Shown piece by piece: positions 1-9,274 of a DNA stretch of 64,000 nucleotides (position 1 is its first letter; every line of letters starts with the position of its first letter). The notes under the pieces were generated by a model. The model ran no database searches, was not told the origin of the DNA, and was given only the letters and a program-made list of their open reading frames with translations. The translations under genes were made by a program, and so were the position numbers. Origin of the DNA: Caulobacter sp. (GTDB taxonomy: Bacteria > Pseudomonadota > Alphaproteobacteria > Caulobacterales > Caulobacteraceae); contig JAUXMY010000032.1 of NCBI GenBank assembly GCA_030683005.1, positions 62,001 to 126,000 of the forward strand, in the 5' to 3' direction.

Positions 1-1
1 C

Positions 2-334
2 ATCGGCGGCGTGCTTGAGCCCCTGCAGGCCAACCCGACCATCATCGAGGACGACTGCTTCATCGGCGCCCGTTCCGAGGTGGTCGAAGGCGTCATCGTC
101 GGTCAGGGCGCGGTGCTGTCGATGGGCGTCTACCTGTCGGCCACGACCAAGATCGTCGACCGCAAGACCGGCCAGGTCCACATCGGCAAGGTGCCGCCCT
201 ACAGCGTCGTGGTGCCCGGCAGCCTGCCGGACCCGCATGGCGTCGGGCCGAGCCTCTACTGCGCCGTCATCGTCAAGACGGTGGACGCCCAGACCCGCTC
301 GAAGACCTCGATCAACGACCTGCTGCGCGACTGA
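2..334 (+). CDS. dapD: 2,3,4,5-tetrahydropyridine-2,6-dicarboxylate N-succinyltransferase, C-terminal part
   Basis: Cut by the window edge; the reading frame is open from base 2 to the stop, about 110 residues. The visible part is the end of a left-handed beta-helix hexapeptide-repeat acyltransferase: repeats such as [20 protein letters not shown] and AVLSMGVYL, followed by the typical DapD C-terminal segment with [10 protein letters not shown] and [13 protein letters not shown]. DapD transfers succinyl from succinyl-CoA to tetrahydrodipicolinate in the lysine/meso-diaminopimelate pathway. dapE, the desuccinylase of the same pathway, lies about 1.5 kb downstream on the same strand, which supports the call. 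The N-terminal half is not in the window. Confidence 0.93.
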   Translation: MGGVLEPLQANPTIIEDDCFIGARSEVVEGVIVGQGAVLSMGVYLSATTKIVDRKTGQVHIGKVPPYSVVVPGSLPDPHGVGPSLYCAVIVKTVDAQTRSKTSINDLLRD

Positions 335-554
335 CCGGGGGGGGCGGGCCGTCCGGAAGGCCGTCCACAAAGCTCGTCCACAGGAAAAGCCGGCGAGGGG
401 CGCCTTCGCCCTTGCGACCTGGCCGCGCATTCTGATCTGGTCATTCTTGGCGGAGGGCAGTCACGACCAAGTGTGGACTGGTGAAGATATGTACGGTGAG
501 AACAACGATGCCATCGATTACAGACGCCCCCAGTCCAGAGAACTAAAGTTTACG

Positions 555-582
555 GGCATTAATCTTAACCGGTTTAACGGGC
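555..582. promoter_or_regulatory. TTAA-rich inverted repeat, probable promoter/operator
   Basis: In a very G+C-rich context, three TTAA tetramers occur within 20 bases (559-562, 565-568, 574-577), and the centre AACCGGTT is a palindrome. The spacing does not match the canonical CtrA TTAA-N7-TTAA motif. The site lies 30-50 bases before the GTG start I favour for the regulator at 609, so it may be its promoter or an autoregulatory operator. Confidence 0.4.
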
Positions 583-608
583 CGACGCCGGGTGTTGAGG
601 CCCTCAGC

Positions 609-1058
609 GTGGAGTCCCGCGTCGCGGCGCCGACACCGGCGGCGCAATGGGTCGACGACTATCTGACCCAGGATGTGTCCCGGTTCTTCTACAAGTGGGG
701 CGGTTCGCTCTCATCGGTGTTGATCAGGTTGCGAGGTCGCTACGACGGGGACCTCGACCAGTTTCTGTTGCACCTGGTGTTCATGCTCACGGAGCTGGCC
801 TCGGCCAACCATGCCGCGGAGGCGAAGGCCAAGGGCGCCCGGACAGTCATCGTCCGGCGGCGCGGCATCAACATCCTCAGCCTGACGGACATCACGCGGG
901 TGCCGCGCGAGACCGTGCGCCGAAAGCTCGCCGCGCTGACCGCGCGGGGCCTGGTCGAGCGGGGCGAGGATGGCCTCTACTACGCGGGTCCAGCCACCGA
1001 CATCGACCAGTTCTTCTACGCGCTCAGCCCGCTGTTCTGGGAGGGCGTGAAGCCCTGA
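609..1058 (+). CDS. winged-helix DNA-binding regulator
   Basis: About 149 residues from the GTG at 609. The C-terminal part (residues about 85-125) reads as a winged helix: NILSLTDITRVPRETV followed by RRKLAALTARGLVERGED, the recognition-helix and wing pattern of small MarR/Crp-type HTH proteins. The N-terminal part is a helical segment of unknown function. Start choice: the frame is open further upstream with an ATG at 489 (189 residues), but that start has no clear ribosome-binding site and would put the AT-rich 555-582 element inside the gene. GTG 609 has GAGG at 597-600. No family symbol can be assigned. It sits between dapD and dapE, so a link to lysine synthesis is possible but not shown. 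Confidence 0.6.
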   Translation: MESRVAAPTPAAQWVDDYLTQDVSRFFYKWGGSLSSVLIRLRGRYDGDLDQFLLHLVFMLTELASANHAAEAKAKGARTVIVRRRGINILSLTDITRVPRETVRRKLAALTARGLVERGEDGLYYAGPATDIDQFFYALSPLFWEGVKP

Positions 1059-1063
1059 GGTCG

Positions 1064-1666
1064 TCAGACCTCCGCCTCGACGCCATCCATCCAGGTCCAG
1101 AGTTCGCGCAGCCCCATGGCCTTCAGCGCCGCGTCCGGCGACCGGACCGGCGGCAAGCCGATCAGTTGGCGAGCGTCATTCAGATCTCCCACGTCGCCGG
1201 GGCGAACCCGGATGCCCACCCGCCGGGCGGCGCGCTCGAACCGGGCCCGCGCGCAATCCAGACCGGCGATGGCCCCACGGGTCGCCGCCGGCAGAAAGCT
1301 GCCGTGAAGCGTCCGTCCGAACGCGATGATGGAGGCGTTGCCGCATGGCTCCAGCGCTGTGTCGAGCTGATCCCAGGTGATGGCCGGTATCGGCGGCGGC
1401 GCGTCTCCGACCGCCGGGACAATGGCGTCGCGGACAGGGCTTCGCCCGCAGACGAAAACGCTGACGGCGGCCTCGCCATCGTCGTCGACCAGGGCGAACT
1501 GGAAGAGATGGGCGAAGCCGTCAGCCGACACGGAACGGACATGGAGGAAGAAGCGATCCGGACGCTTTTCCGCGGGACGGCGGCCGAAGGGCGGCGCTTG
1601 CGGTCGCCGGATCTGAAACAGGCCGAAGCGCCGCGAGGAGGGGCTGTGGGGGTCGAGCAGTTGCAT
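1064..1666 (-). CDS. hypothetical protein, possible degenerate exonuclease-like fold
   Basis: 200 residues from ATG 1666, which has a GGAGA motif 5-9 bases upstream; an open stretch continues upstream but lacks a better start. I do not recognise a family with certainty. The order of motifs loosely recalls a DEDD 3'-5' exonuclease: a beta-hairpin FQFALVDDDGEAAVSVFV, then IIAFGRTLHGSFL where exonucleases have an aHNaxFDxxFL motif, then GDVGDLNDARQLIGLP where they have HxAxxDA. Key acidic and His positions look substituted, so if the fold is right the enzyme is probably inactive. This is inference. It is convergent with the regulator at 609-1058 and divergent from dapE. Confidence 0.6.
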   Translation of the reverse strand: MQLLDPHSPSSRRFGLFQIRRPQAPPFGRRPAEKRPDRFFLHVRSVSADGFAHLFQFALVDDDGEAAVSVFVCGRSPVRDAIVPAVGDAPPPIPAITWDQLDTALEPCGNASIIAFGRTLHGSFLPAATRGAIAGLDCARARFERAARRVGIRVRPGDVGDLNDARQLIGLPPVRSPDAALKAMGLRELWTWMDGVEAEV

Positions 1667-1843
1667 GGCGGTCTCCCGTTGTGACGGGTCATCTGGCGAC
1701 CGCGGGCGCCGTCGCTCAATGCGGGAGGTCCCCATTTTGGGCCGCCTGAATCGGGCGCCAGAGGGGTTGAATCCTCTTCGTCGGCTCGGGAGCGGAGGCT
1801 TGGTGTTTGCGCCGCCGCCGCCGTGCCTCTAAACGAATCGACG

Positions 1844-2995
1844 ATGCCCGCCCTCGACGTTCTCGACCTCGCCCGCGACCTGATCCGCCGCCCGTCCGTC
1901 ACCCCGGCGGACGAGGGCGCCATGGACGTTCTCCACCACGCGCTTGAAGGTCTCGGCTTCACCTGCCGCCGGATGAAGTTCGGCGAGATCGAGAACCTCT
2001 ACGCCCGGCGCGGGACGGCGCGGCCCAACCTCTGCTTCGCCGGTCACACCGACGTGGTGCCGGTAGGCGATGCGGCGGCCTGGACCAGCGGTCCTTTCGC
2101 GGCCGACATCAACAGTGACGACGTCCTGATCGGCCGCGGCGCGGTCGACATGAAGGGCTCCATCGCCGCCTTCGTCGCTGCGGTGGCCCAGGTCGGGGAC
2201 GTGCCCGGCTCGATCAGCTTCCTGATCACCGGCGACGAGGAAGGCGTGGCCCTCGACGGCACCCGCAAGGTGGTCGAGGCCCTGGCCGCCGAGGGTGAGG
2301 TCATCGACCACTGCATCGTCGGCGAGCCGAGCAGTTCCGAGCGGCTGGGCGACATGATCAAGATCGGGCGTCGGGGCAGCGTGAACAGCTGGATCACGGT
2401 CACCGGCAAGCAGGGCCATGTGGCCTATCCGCATCGCGCCGCCAACCCGATCCCGGTGATGGTCGATATCCTGTCTCGGCTGCAGGCCCGGGTGCTGGAC
2501 GACGGCTACGAGGGCTTCCAGCCTTCGAACCTGGAAGTCACCACCTTCGACGTCGGCAACACGGCCACGAACATTATCCCGGCCGAGGCTAGGGCGCGGA
2601 TCAACATCCGCTTCAATCCGGCCCACAAGGGCGCCGACCTGCAGGCCTGGATCGAGGGTCAGGCCGCCGAAGCCGGCGCCGGCTTCGCGGGCCGGGTCGA
2701 GGTGACCACCCTGATCAGCGGCGAGGCCTTCCTCACCCGCCGGGGCGAGTTCACCGACGTGGTGGCGCAAGCCATCCGCGAGACCACCGGCGAGGAGCCG
2801 GACCTGTCGACCACCGGCGGCACCTCCGACGCCCGCTTCATCCGCGACCTGTGCCCGGTGCTCGAGTTCGGCCTCGTCGGCCAGACCATGCACGCGGTCG
2901 ACGAACAGGTGCCGGTCAGCCAGCTGCGGGCGCTGGAGGCGACCTACGCCACCATCATCGGCCGCTACTTCGAGCGTTTCGGCGCCGCCTTCTGA
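1844..2995 (+). CDS. dapE: succinyl-diaminopimelate desuccinylase
   Basis: 383 residues; hydrolyses N-succinyl-LL-diaminopimelate to LL-diaminopimelate and succinate in the lysine/peptidoglycan pathway. M20 di-zinc peptidase signatures are visible: [12 protein letters not shown] (metal ligand His68, Asp70), [10 protein letters not shown] (bridging Asp), TGDEEG (catalytic Glu pair), [11 protein letters not shown] and a C-terminal MHAVDE His ligand. ATG 1844 fits the family N-terminus ([25 protein letters not shown]); an in-frame GTG at 1823 would add seven residues. The length is normal for DapE. Same strand as dapD, but two other genes lie between them. Confidence 0.95.
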   Translation: MPALDVLDLARDLIRRPSVTPADEGAMDVLHHALEGLGFTCRRMKFGEIENLYARRGTARPNLCFAGHTDVVPVGDAAAWTSGPFAADINSDDVLIGRGAVDMKGSIAAFVAAVAQVGDVPGSISFLITGDEEGVALDGTRKVVEALAAEGEVIDHCIVGEPSSSERLGDMIKIGRRGSVNSWITVTGKQGHVAYPHRAANPIPVMVDILSRLQARVLDDGYEGFQPSNLEVTTFDVGNTATNIIPAEARARINIRFNPAHKGADLQAWIEGQAAEAGAGFAGRVEVTTLISGEAFLTRRGEFTDVVAQAIRETTGEEPDLSTTGGTSDARFIRDLCPVLEFGLVGQTMHAVDEQVPVSQLRALEATYATIIGRYFERFGAAF

Positions 2996-3062
2996 ACCAT
3001 CGACTCCGCGCGGCGTTGACGGACGGGGCCACGATGGCCCCGTCGTCAGACGGAGCGGTCGC

Positions 3063-3434
3063 ATGGGCATCCTGAGCAACATTCTCGGCAAGATCTTCAA
3101 CCGGAAACCCAAGGCCGCGCCGCAGCCGGGCCCGACGGGCGCAACGCCCGCGCCACAGGCCGCTCCCGCTCCTGAGCCCGTCGATGTCGAGGCGGTTCTC
3201 GAGGATATGGCAGCGGAGAACCCGCAGAAGCTCAACTGGCGCACCTCGATCGTCGATCTGATGAAGCTGGTCGGGATGGAAAGCAGCCTGGCCGAACGCA
3301 AGGAACTGGCCGACGAGCTCGGATACACCGGCGACAAGTCCGACAGCGCCTCGATGAACATCTGGCTGCACAAGCAGGTGCTGAAGAAGCTGGCCGAGAA
3401 CGGCGGCAAGGTGCCGCCGAGCCTGCTCGACTAG
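3063..3434 (+). CDS. DUF3597 family protein
   Basis: 123 residues. The start [13 protein letters not shown] and the end of repeated small helices ([36 protein letters not shown]) match the DUF3597 family, which is sometimes compared with LysM/peptidoglycan-associated small proteins but has no established function. A Pro/Ala-rich linker (residues 16-40) separates the N-terminal amphipathic helix from the conserved C-terminal domain. It follows dapE by 67 bases on the same strand. Its TAG stop interlocks with the stop of truA on the other strand (CTAG at 3431-3434). Confidence 0.8.
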   Translation: MGILSNILGKIFNRKPKAAPQPGPTGATPAPQAAPAPEPVDVEAVLEDMAAENPQKLNWRTSIVDLMKLVGMESSLAERKELADELGYTGDKSDSASMNIWLHKQVLKKLAENGGKVPPSLLD

Positions 3435-4168
3435 TAGCTGACGCCGGTGAAGTAGAGACCGTCCGCCGGGGCCACCGGTCCGCAGGCGCGGCGATCCTTC
3501 GCCTCCAGCGCGGCGGCGAGGTCAGCCTTTGTCCAGCGGCCGATGCCGACTTCGACGATGGAGCCGGCCATCGACCGGACCTGGCGGTGCAGGAAGCTGC
3601 GCGAGGAAAACTCCAGCAGCACCATCTCGCCGTCGCGGCGCACCGTGGCCGTGTCGAGCGTCTTCAGCGGCGACTTCGCCTGGCACTGCATGTCGCGGAA
3701 GGTCGTGAAGTCGTGGTGGCCGACCAGCGCCTGGGCGGCGTCATGCATGGCGTCGGCGTCCAACGGCTTCTTCACATGCCAGACCTTGCCCCGGTCGAGG
3801 GCCGGCGGCGCGGGGCGGTTGAGGATGCGGTACTGGTAGCGGCGGGCCTTGGCGGAAAAGCGCGCGTGCCAGTCGTCGGCGACGACCTGGGCGTCCAGCA
3901 CGGCGACGGGTTGCGGCACGAGGTGGGCGTTGAGGGCGTTCATAACGACCTCCGGCTTCCAGTCCTTCGCCAGATCGACGTGGATGACCTGGCCGGTGGC
4001 GTGGACGCCGGTGTCGGTGCGGCCGGCGGCGTGGATGCGGACCGTCTCGCCGGTGAAGCCCAGCACCGCGGCCTCGATGGCGCCCTGGACGCTGGGCAGG
4101 TCGGCCTGGGCCTGGAAACCGCGATAGGGCCCGCCGTCATACTCGATGGTCAGGCGGTAGCGGGGCAT
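3431..4168 (-). CDS. truA: tRNA pseudouridine(38-40) synthase
   Basis: 245 residues. TruA isomerises U38-U40 in the tRNA anticodon stem. The catalytic motif GRTDTGVHA carries Asp52; other signatures are [10 protein letters not shown] at the N-terminus, the HDFTTFRD motif and [11 protein letters not shown] near the C-terminus. The ATG overlaps the TGA of fmt by one base (TGATG), so the two genes are translationally coupled. Its stop overlaps that of the converging DUF3597 gene. Confidence 0.96.
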   Translation of the reverse strand: MPRYRLTIEYDGGPYRGFQAQADLPSVQGAIEAAVLGFTGETVRIHAAGRTDTGVHATGQVIHVDLAKDWKPEVVMNALNAHLVPQPVAVLDAQVVADDWHARFSAKARRYQYRILNRPAPPALDRGKVWHVKKPLDADAMHDAAQALVGHHDFTTFRDMQCQAKSPLKTLDTATVRRDGEMVLLEFSSRSFLHRQVRSMAGSIVEVGIGRWTKADLAAALEAKDRRACGPVAPADGLYFTGVSY

Positions 4169-5094
4169 CAGGCCAGCACCGACCCGGCCGGCAGCGGGAA
4201 ACCGCGCGTGAACTCGCCGGCCTCCTGGGCGCTCTTGCCCTCCCGCTGGGCCCGCAGCAGGCGCACCGCGCCCTCGCCGCAGGCGATCAGCAGGGCGTCG
4301 TCCAGGATAGCGCCGGCCGGTCCCGAGCCGTCCTCGACGGCGGACAGCAGCGCCTTCACCCGCACCGGCCCCTTCGCCGACGGCGCGTCGAACCAGGCGC
4401 CGGGGAAGGGCGACAGGCCGCGGATGTGCAGATCGATCTCGCGGGCCGGCCGCGACCAGTCGATGCGGGCCTCGGCGGGCTTGATCTTCTTCGCATAGGT
4501 GACGCCCTCGGCCGCCTGGGGCGTCTCTACCGCCGTGCCGGCCTCGATGGCGGCCAGGGTCGGGGGCAGGAGCCGCGCGCCGGCCTCGGCAAGCCGGGCG
4601 CCGAGGGTAGCCGCCGTGTCGAGCGGATCGATGCGGACAGCCTCTGTGGCGATGACAGCCCCCTCGTCCAGGCCCAGGCTCATGCGCATGACCTGGACGC
4701 CGGTGACCGCGTCGCCGGCCATCATCGCCCGCTGGATCGGCGCGGCGCCGCGCCAGCGCGGCAGCAGCGAAGCGTGGACGTTGAAGCAGCCCAGGCGCGG
4801 CGCATCCAGCACCCGCTGCACCAGGATCTGGCCGAAGGCGACGACCACGGCGGCGTCGAGGTCCAGCGCCTCGAAGGCGGCGATCTCGTCCTCGGCCTTC
4901 ATCGAAACGGGCGTCCGGACCGGCAGGCCGCGGCTTTCGGCGAAGGCGTGGACCGGAGAGGGCTGCAGCGTCTGACCCCGACCGCGCGGGGCCGGCGGCT
5001 GGGAGTAGACGCAGGCGATCTCGTGGCCCGCCTCGAGGAGGGCGGCGAGGCTGTGGACCGCGAAGTCGGGGGTACCCAGGAAGGCGAGGCGCAT
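4168..5094 (-). CDS. fmt: methionyl-tRNA formyltransferase
   Basis: 308 residues. Transfers the formyl group of 10-formyl-THF to initiator Met-tRNA. N-terminal Rossmann formyltransferase domain ([13 protein letters not shown], then [16 protein letters not shown] with the catalytic Asn-His pair and LGLDEGAVI with the catalytic Asp), followed by a C-terminal OB-like domain ([20 protein letters not shown] motif at about residue 200). First gene of an fmt-truA operon. def, its usual partner, is 430 bases upstream on the same strand but separated by an oppositely oriented lipoprotein gene. Confidence 0.96.
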   Translation of the reverse strand: MRLAFLGTPDFAVHSLAALLEAGHEIACVYSQPPAPRGRGQTLQPSPVHAFAESRGLPVRTPVSMKAEDEIAAFEALDLDAAVVVAFGQILVQRVLDAPRLGCFNVHASLLPRWRGAAPIQRAMMAGDAVTGVQVMRMSLGLDEGAVIATEAVRIDPLDTAATLGARLAEAGARLLPPTLAAIEAGTAVETPQAAEGVTYAKKIKPAEARIDWSRPAREIDLHIRGLSPFPGAWFDAPSAKGPVRVKALLSAVEDGSGPAGAILDDALLIACGEGAVRLLRAQREGKSAQEAGEFTRGFPLPAGSVLA

Positions 5095-5185
5095 GGCGGG
5101 CGTTTACAGCGCCGGAGGGGTTGCGGGAACCCGGCCGCTCACAGATCGTTGATCGATGGAACGCATTTCGGAAGGGGCCCATCCC

Positions 5186-5506
5186 ATGCGCAAGCTCATC
5201 ATCGTCGCCGCCATCGCCGCCGCCGGTCTGTCCATCGCCGCCTGCTCGCGCGAGGATCGCACCGATATCAAGGACGGGGCGGTCGCCGTGGGCTCCGAGG
5301 TCAAGCAAGCGGCCGGGAACATCGCCGACAATCCCGACGTCAAGGACGCCGGCGCGGCCATCGGCAACGCCGGCGAGGTCGCGGCCGGCGCGGTCAAGGA
5401 GGCCGCCGCCGATGTGCAGGCGGGCGTGGCCGACGCCTCCGACGAGGCCAAGCGGGAAGCCGACGAGGCCCGCGCCGCCGCCGGCGACACGTCACAGAAG
5501 CAGTAG
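5186..5506 (+). CDS. small Ala-rich predicted lipoprotein
   Basis: 106 residues from ATG 5186 (AAGGGG upstream at about 5171-5176); an in-frame ATG ten codons earlier would lengthen the n-region. The N-terminus [20 protein letters not shown] is a type II signal with lipobox ending at Cys20. The mature part is charged and Ala-rich with repeated patterns ([20 protein letters not shown]), likely a long amphipathic helix, as in small envelope proteins of the YtxH/apolipoprotein-like kind. Function unknown. It lies on the opposite strand between def and fmt, and its promoter must be in the 91 bases it shares with fmt. Confidence 0.75.
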   Translation: MRKLIIVAAIAAAGLSIAACSREDRTDIKDGAVAVGSEVKQAAGNIADNPDVKDAGAAIGNAGEVAAGAVKEAAADVQAGVADASDEAKREADEARAAAGDTSQKQ

Positions 5507-5525
5507 TCGCGGCCCGACAGCGGGA

Positions 5526-6101
5526 TCACGCCGCGCGAGCGGCCTTCTTCACCTTGCTGATGGCGCGGTCGCGCTTCAGCCGGGACAGGTGGTCGATGAA
5601 CAGCACGCCCTCGAGGTGGTCCATCTCGTGCTGGATGCAGACCGCGTACATGCCGCTGGCCTCTTCCTCGACCGGCTGACCCTGGTAGTTGAGGTAGCGC
5701 AGCTTCACGCGGGCGGGGCGCTCGACGGCGTCGAAGATCTCCGGCACCGACAGGCAGCCCTCCTCGTAGGTGAAGAGCTCCTCGGATTTCCAGGTGATCT
5801 CGGGGTTCACAAAGTAGCGCGGGTTGCGCTGCGCGATCTCGGCCTCGCCCTCGGCGGTGTCGTCGTTGACGCTCAGCGGCGCGACGTCGCGGTCGCCCAG
5901 GTCCATGACGATGATCCGCTGGTCGACGCCGACCTGCACGGCGGCCAGGCCGATGCCGGGCGCGGCGTACATCGTCTCCAGCATGTCGTCCATCAGCGCG
6001 CGGTGCTCATCGGTCACCCCGCCCTCGACGGGGGTGGAGATGCGCTTGAGCACCGCCAGATCGGCGGCATTGTCGACGGTGAGGATGCGGCGAAGGGTCA
6101 T
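5526..6101 (-). CDS. def: peptide deformylase
   Basis: 191 residues. Removes the N-formyl group from nascent proteins, the counterpart of Fmt. All three signatures are present: GIGLAAVQ (residues 49-56), EEGCLS with metal ligand Cys116, and QHEMDH with His158, Glu159, His162. A short charged insert ([12 protein letters not shown], about residues 79-90) between the first and second motif is longer than in E. coli Def. Convergent with the lipoprotein gene. Confidence 0.96.
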   Translation of the reverse strand: MTLRRILTVDNAADLAVLKRISTPVEGGVTDEHRALMDDMLETMYAAPGIGLAAVQVGVDQRIIVMDLGDRDVAPLSVNDDTAEGEAEIAQRNPRYFVNPEITWKSEELFTYEEGCLSVPEIFDAVERPARVKLRYLNYQGQPVEEEASGMYAVCIQHEMDHLEGVLFIDHLSRLKRDRAISKVKKAARAA

Positions 6102-6155
6102 TGCTTCACGAGGTAGGGGGGCGCTTGCGGGCCGTCAAGGTGGGGCGGGGCCGCG

Positions 6156-7442
6156 TCAGGCGCCGTCGCCGCCGATGGCGCGCAGCCTGGCGCTCTCCTC
6201 GCCGGCCAGCTTGGCCAGAGGCCGGACGGCGGTTTCGACCGGCTCGATCTGCGGGATTTCCTTGCCCTCGTGGTCGACCTTGAGGTCCTCGAAACGGCGG
6301 GCCTGGGTCAGGACCTGGGTCTCCAGCGAGCCGACGAACTGGTTGTAGCGGCTGACGGCCGCCTCCAGCGCCTTGCCGACGCTGGCCGCGTGGCCGCCCA
6401 TCACCGACAGCCGCTTGTAGAGCTCGCGGCCCAGGGCGGCGATCTTGTCGGCGTTGGCCGCCTGCTCCTCGACGCGCCAGCCGTAGGCCACGGCCTTGCA
6501 CAGCGCGAAGAGGGTGGTGGGCGTGACCAGCAGCACCCGCTTGTCCATCGCCTCGGTCATCAGGTCGGGCATGCGGTCGAGCGCCGCGGCCAGGAAGCCG
6601 TCGCCGGGCACGAACATGGCCACGAAGTCAGGCGAGCGCTCGGTGGCGAACTGGTCCCAGTAGGCCTTGGCCGACAGGCTCTGCATGTGGCCGCGCACGC
6701 TCTGGGCGTGGCGGATCATGGCGGCCTCGCGGGCGACGTCGTCGACCGCCTCCTGGGCGTCCATGAAGGCGTTCAGCGAGCATTTGGCGTCGATGGCGAA
6801 CACCGCCCCGGCCGGCATCTTCACCTTCACGTCCGGCCGGCGGCGACCCTCGTCGGTGTCGAGGCTGAACTGTTCGGAGAAGTCGTAGTGGGCGGTCAGG
6901 CCGGCGGCGTCGAGCACGTTGCGCAGCGTCTGCTCGCCCCAGCGGCCCTGTACGCCCGCCCCGCGCCGCAGGGCGGCCGACAGCTTGCGGGCCTCGGCCT
7001 GGGTGGCGGTCGAGGCCTCCATCAGCGCCTGGATCTGCTGCTTGAGGCCGCCGGTCTCCTCGGCGCGGGCCTTCTCGACGGCGGTGACCTGGGCCTCGAA
7101 CTTGGCAAGCGTCTCGGCGACGGGCTTCAGCTGGGCCTCCAGCCGTTGCTGGGCCAGCAGGTCGCGGTTGCGGAAGGTCTCGTCGGCCCGCTTCAGCATC
7201 TCCTCGGCCACCACGCCGGCGGACTGCGTGGCCTGGACGCGCAGGAACTCCGACTGCGCCCCGGCCTGGTCCTCCAGCAGCTTCATGCGCGCCTCGGTCT
7301 CGGCGTAGCGCTCGCGCAGGTCCCAGGCCCGCTGCTCGGCGGCGCCCGCCCGGCGACGCTCCATCAGCGCCCAGCCGAGGAAGGCCAGGGCCAGGGCGCC
7401 GGCGACGGCGGCGATCAGGACGGCGGGGTCGAGGCTGTTCAT
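6156..7442 (-). CDS. rmuC: DNA recombination protein RmuC
   Basis: 428 residues from ATG 7442, which has GGAACGGAG just upstream; the open frame extends further but the family starts with this membrane segment. N-terminal TM helix (about residues 5-25, LIAAVAGALALAFLGWAL), a long coiled coil to about residue 150 rich in Gln/Glu/Lys, then the RmuC nuclease-like domain (GRWGEQTLRNVLDAAGL, PDVKVKMPAG, FAIDAKCSLNAF, MFVPGDGFLAAAL). RmuC limits DNA inversions and is predicted to be a membrane-anchored nuclease. def is 54 bases downstream, so co-transcription is likely. Confidence 0.93.
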   Translation of the reverse strand: MNSLDPAVLIAAVAGALALAFLGWALMERRRAGAAEQRAWDLRERYAETEARMKLLEDQAGAQSEFLRVQATQSAGVVAEEMLKRADETFRNRDLLAQQRLEAQLKPVAETLAKFEAQVTAVEKARAEETGGLKQQIQALMEASTATQAEARKLSAALRRGAGVQGRWGEQTLRNVLDAAGLTAHYDFSEQFSLDTDEGRRRPDVKVKMPAGAVFAIDAKCSLNAFMDAQEAVDDVAREAAMIRHAQSVRGHMQSLSAKAYWDQFATERSPDFVAMFVPGDGFLAAALDRMPDLMTEAMDKRVLLVTPTTLFALCKAVAYGWRVEEQAANADKIAALGRELYKRLSVMGGHAASVGKALEAAVSRYNQFVGSLETQVLTQARRFEDLKVDHEGKEIPQIEPVETAVRPLAKLAGEESARLRAIGGDGA

Positions 7443-8171
7443 GCTCCGTTCCTTAGCGGGAATCCGCGAGGCCGGGTAGGGGCCAGTGTCTTCATTCGTT
7501 TTGAGTCCGCCGCCCGGGCGTGAGCGATGGGGGGACGGCGCGGACACTGAAGCGATCGCTTGAGCGATTTCGCGCGCGCCCGAGGGCGGACGGAGGCCGG
7601 CAGGCAAGGCGCGGAGGGGGCGACGAGATCTTCATCCGTCCATTATCCCCCGGCCAGCAAGGGTGAGGATGGATTTCGCGCGGCCGCCGGCCGGAAGGGG
7701 TGAAATGGGGCGAAATGTCTCGCTTTGTCTCCAGAGTATATGTCTCGGGAGTCTCGCTTTTTGGGCGCGCCTGGGAAGCGGAGCGGGCGGGATGGCGACT
7801 TCTCGATTCCCCCCTTCCCGTCATGGCCCGACCTGTTCGGGCCACCCATGAACACGATCCTGAGGACAGGAAGCGCCGACAGCGCGCCGGACACCCACCT
7901 TACGCACCACGCCTGGGTGGCCCGAACAGGTCGGGCCATGACGGAGGGGGTTGAAGGGTTTGGTGCGGTGATGCGTGCTGACCGTTGAGGCAGCCCCGAC
8001 CACACCCGCCCTTCGGCCTTGATGGAATGGGAGCGCGAGCGGTCGCCCTGGTCAAGGACGGCCCTGCGGGCCGCCGCGTCGCGGCCGGCGTAGCCGGTCC
8101 TTGGGCAGGACGTCCGCCCGCGCAATGCTCCGCCAAGGCGTCAGGGCGGGGACCGCCGGCGGTGGGGGCGT
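7443..8171. other. 729-base gap without a credible gene
   Basis: Between rmuC and recR. Open frames here are short, overlap each other on both strands and show no family signature, so none is called. It contains a bipartite palindromic repeat (7819-7943) and a twice-occurring GTCTCGCTTT at about 7726-7763. Part of it should hold the rmuC promoter, but no clear -35/-10 pair is seen. Confidence 0.6.
7819..7943. repeat. bipartite palindromic repeat, family B copy 1
   Basis: Left arm 7819-7850 (CGTCATGGCCCGACCTGTTC...) and right arm 7914-7943 (...GAACAGGTCGGGCCATGACG) are inverted copies. Each arm is itself nearly palindromic (GGCCCGA...TCGGGCC). The centre of the arms reads ACCTGTT/AACAGGT here and ACTTGTT/AACAAGT in copy 2 (12480-12606), a compensatory change. 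Confidence 0.85.
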
Positions 8172-8786
8172 TCAGGCCGGTCGCCGGGCCCGCAGCGCCT
8201 GGGCGATCGTCCCGTCGTCGAGCCAGTCGAGGTCGCCGCCGACCGGGACGCCGCGGGCCAGCATGGTCACGGGCACCCCGGTCGCGACCAGCCGTTCTGC
8301 CAGGTAGTGGGCGGTGGTCTGGCCGTCGACCGTGGCGGGCAGGGCGAGGATCACCTCGCGCACCAGCCCGTCGCTCGCCCGGTTGACCAGTTCGGCGGCG
8401 CGCAGCCGCTCGGGGCCGATGCCGTCCAGCGCCGACAGCAGGCCGCCCAGCACATGGTAGCGGCCGCGAAAGGCGCTGGCCCGCTCCATGGCCCAGATCG
8501 ACCCGACCTCCTCGACCACGCAGATCAGCGCCCGGTCACGGCTCTGGTCGGCGCAGATGGCGCAGGGGTCGGAGGTGTCCAGCGATCCGCAGGTGGTGCA
8601 GGTCCGCACCTTGCTCTGGGCGTCGATCATGGCGGCGGTCAGCGGATCCAGCAGCTGCTCGCGCCGCTTGAGCAGCGCCAGCGCCGCCCGCCGCGCCGAA
8701 CGCGGGCCAAGGCCCGGCAGCTTGCCCAGCAAGGCAATCAGTCGCTCGATCTCGGGTCCTGCGGCGGCGGCCATGAGTCCTGACAT
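8172..8786 (-). CDS. recR: recombination mediator protein RecR
   Basis: 204 residues (ATG 8786; ATG 8774 is an alternative four codons in). Acts with RecF/RecO to load RecA at gaps. Visible: helix-hairpin-helix [20 protein letters not shown] (residues 20-39), a C4 zinc finger with Cys63, Cys66, Cys75, Cys78, and a Toprim domain ([38 protein letters not shown]). Normal length. Downstream member of the dnaX/ybaB/recR group, here separated from ybaB by a repeat element. Confidence 0.96.
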   Translation of the reverse strand: MSGLMAAAAGPEIERLIALLGKLPGLGPRSARRAALALLKRREQLLDPLTAAMIDAQSKVRTCTTCGSLDTSDPCAICADQSRDRALICVVEEVGSIWAMERASAFRGRYHVLGGLLSALDGIGPERLRAAELVNRASDGLVREVILALPATVDGQTTAHYLAERLVATGVPVTMLARGVPVGGDLDWLDDGTIAQALRARRPA

Positions 8787-8816
8787 ATGGGGCGTCGGGC
8801 GCGAGGGGAAGCGCCG

Positions 8817-8934
8817 TGCGTCCTTCGCGACGCTCGCTTGAGGCTCGCTCCTCAGGATGACGAGCGTGGGTGGGCTTCAACAAACTTCGTCATGCTGAGG
8901 AGCCGGCTCTCGGGCCGGCGTCGCGAAGCACGCA
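8817..8934. repeat. bipartite palindromic repeat, family A type 1
   Basis: Begins TGCGTCCTTCGCGACG, has a small internal hairpin, CTCCTCAGGATGACGA, a variable centre, then the inverted arm ending CGTCGCGAAGCACGCA. It lies between ybaB and recR. Confidence 0.85.
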
Positions 8935-8939
8935 ATGCA

Positions 8940-9263
8940 TCAGAACTTCAGCCCCGGAATGTTCATCCCGGCCAGCGGGCCGGCGGCCTCGCGCATCAGT
9001 TCGGCCTGCTGGGCGTCGAGCTTGCGCTTGGCGTCGGCGTGGGCGGCGACGAGGAGGTCGGAGATGACCTCGCCCTCACCGGGCGTCAGCAGGGTCTCGT
9101 CCAGCACCACGCCCTTGAGCTCGCCGGCGCCCGACAGGGTGACCTTGACCATGCCGCCGCCGGACGTGCCCTCGATCTGGAGCGCCTTGAGGCGATCCTG
9201 GGCCTCGGCCAGCTTCTGCTGCATGGCCTGGGCCTGCTTCATCAGTCCGCCGAGATCCTTCAT
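8940..9263 (-). CDS. ybaB: YbaB/EbfC nucleoid-associated protein
   Basis: 107 residues from ATG 9263 (MKDLGGLMKQAQAMQQKL), the canonical family start. Small dimeric DNA-binding protein, helix-strand-helix: N-terminal helix rich in Gln/Lys, beta region GGGMVKVTLSGAGELKGVVL, C-terminal helix DLLVAAHADAKRKLDAQ, ending MNIPGLKF. Starts 12 bases after an SDR gene on the same strand, and that gene in turn follows dnaX. Usually ybaB directly follows dnaX. Confidence 0.95.
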   Translation of the reverse strand: MKDLGGLMKQAQAMQQKLAEAQDRLKALQIEGTSGGGMVKVTLSGAGELKGVVLDETLLTPGEGEVISDLLVAAHADAKRKLDAQQAELMREAAGPLAGMNIPGLKF

Positions 9264-9274
9264 CGCCAGGGTTC

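Noticed and set aside
559..577. CtrA binding site
   Set aside because: TTAA units are spaced 2 and 5 bases apart (or 11 for the outer pair), not the 7 required.
7492..8136. Small open frames between rmuC and recR
   Set aside because: They overlap on both strands, run through the palindromic repeat and lack family similarity or ribosome sites.
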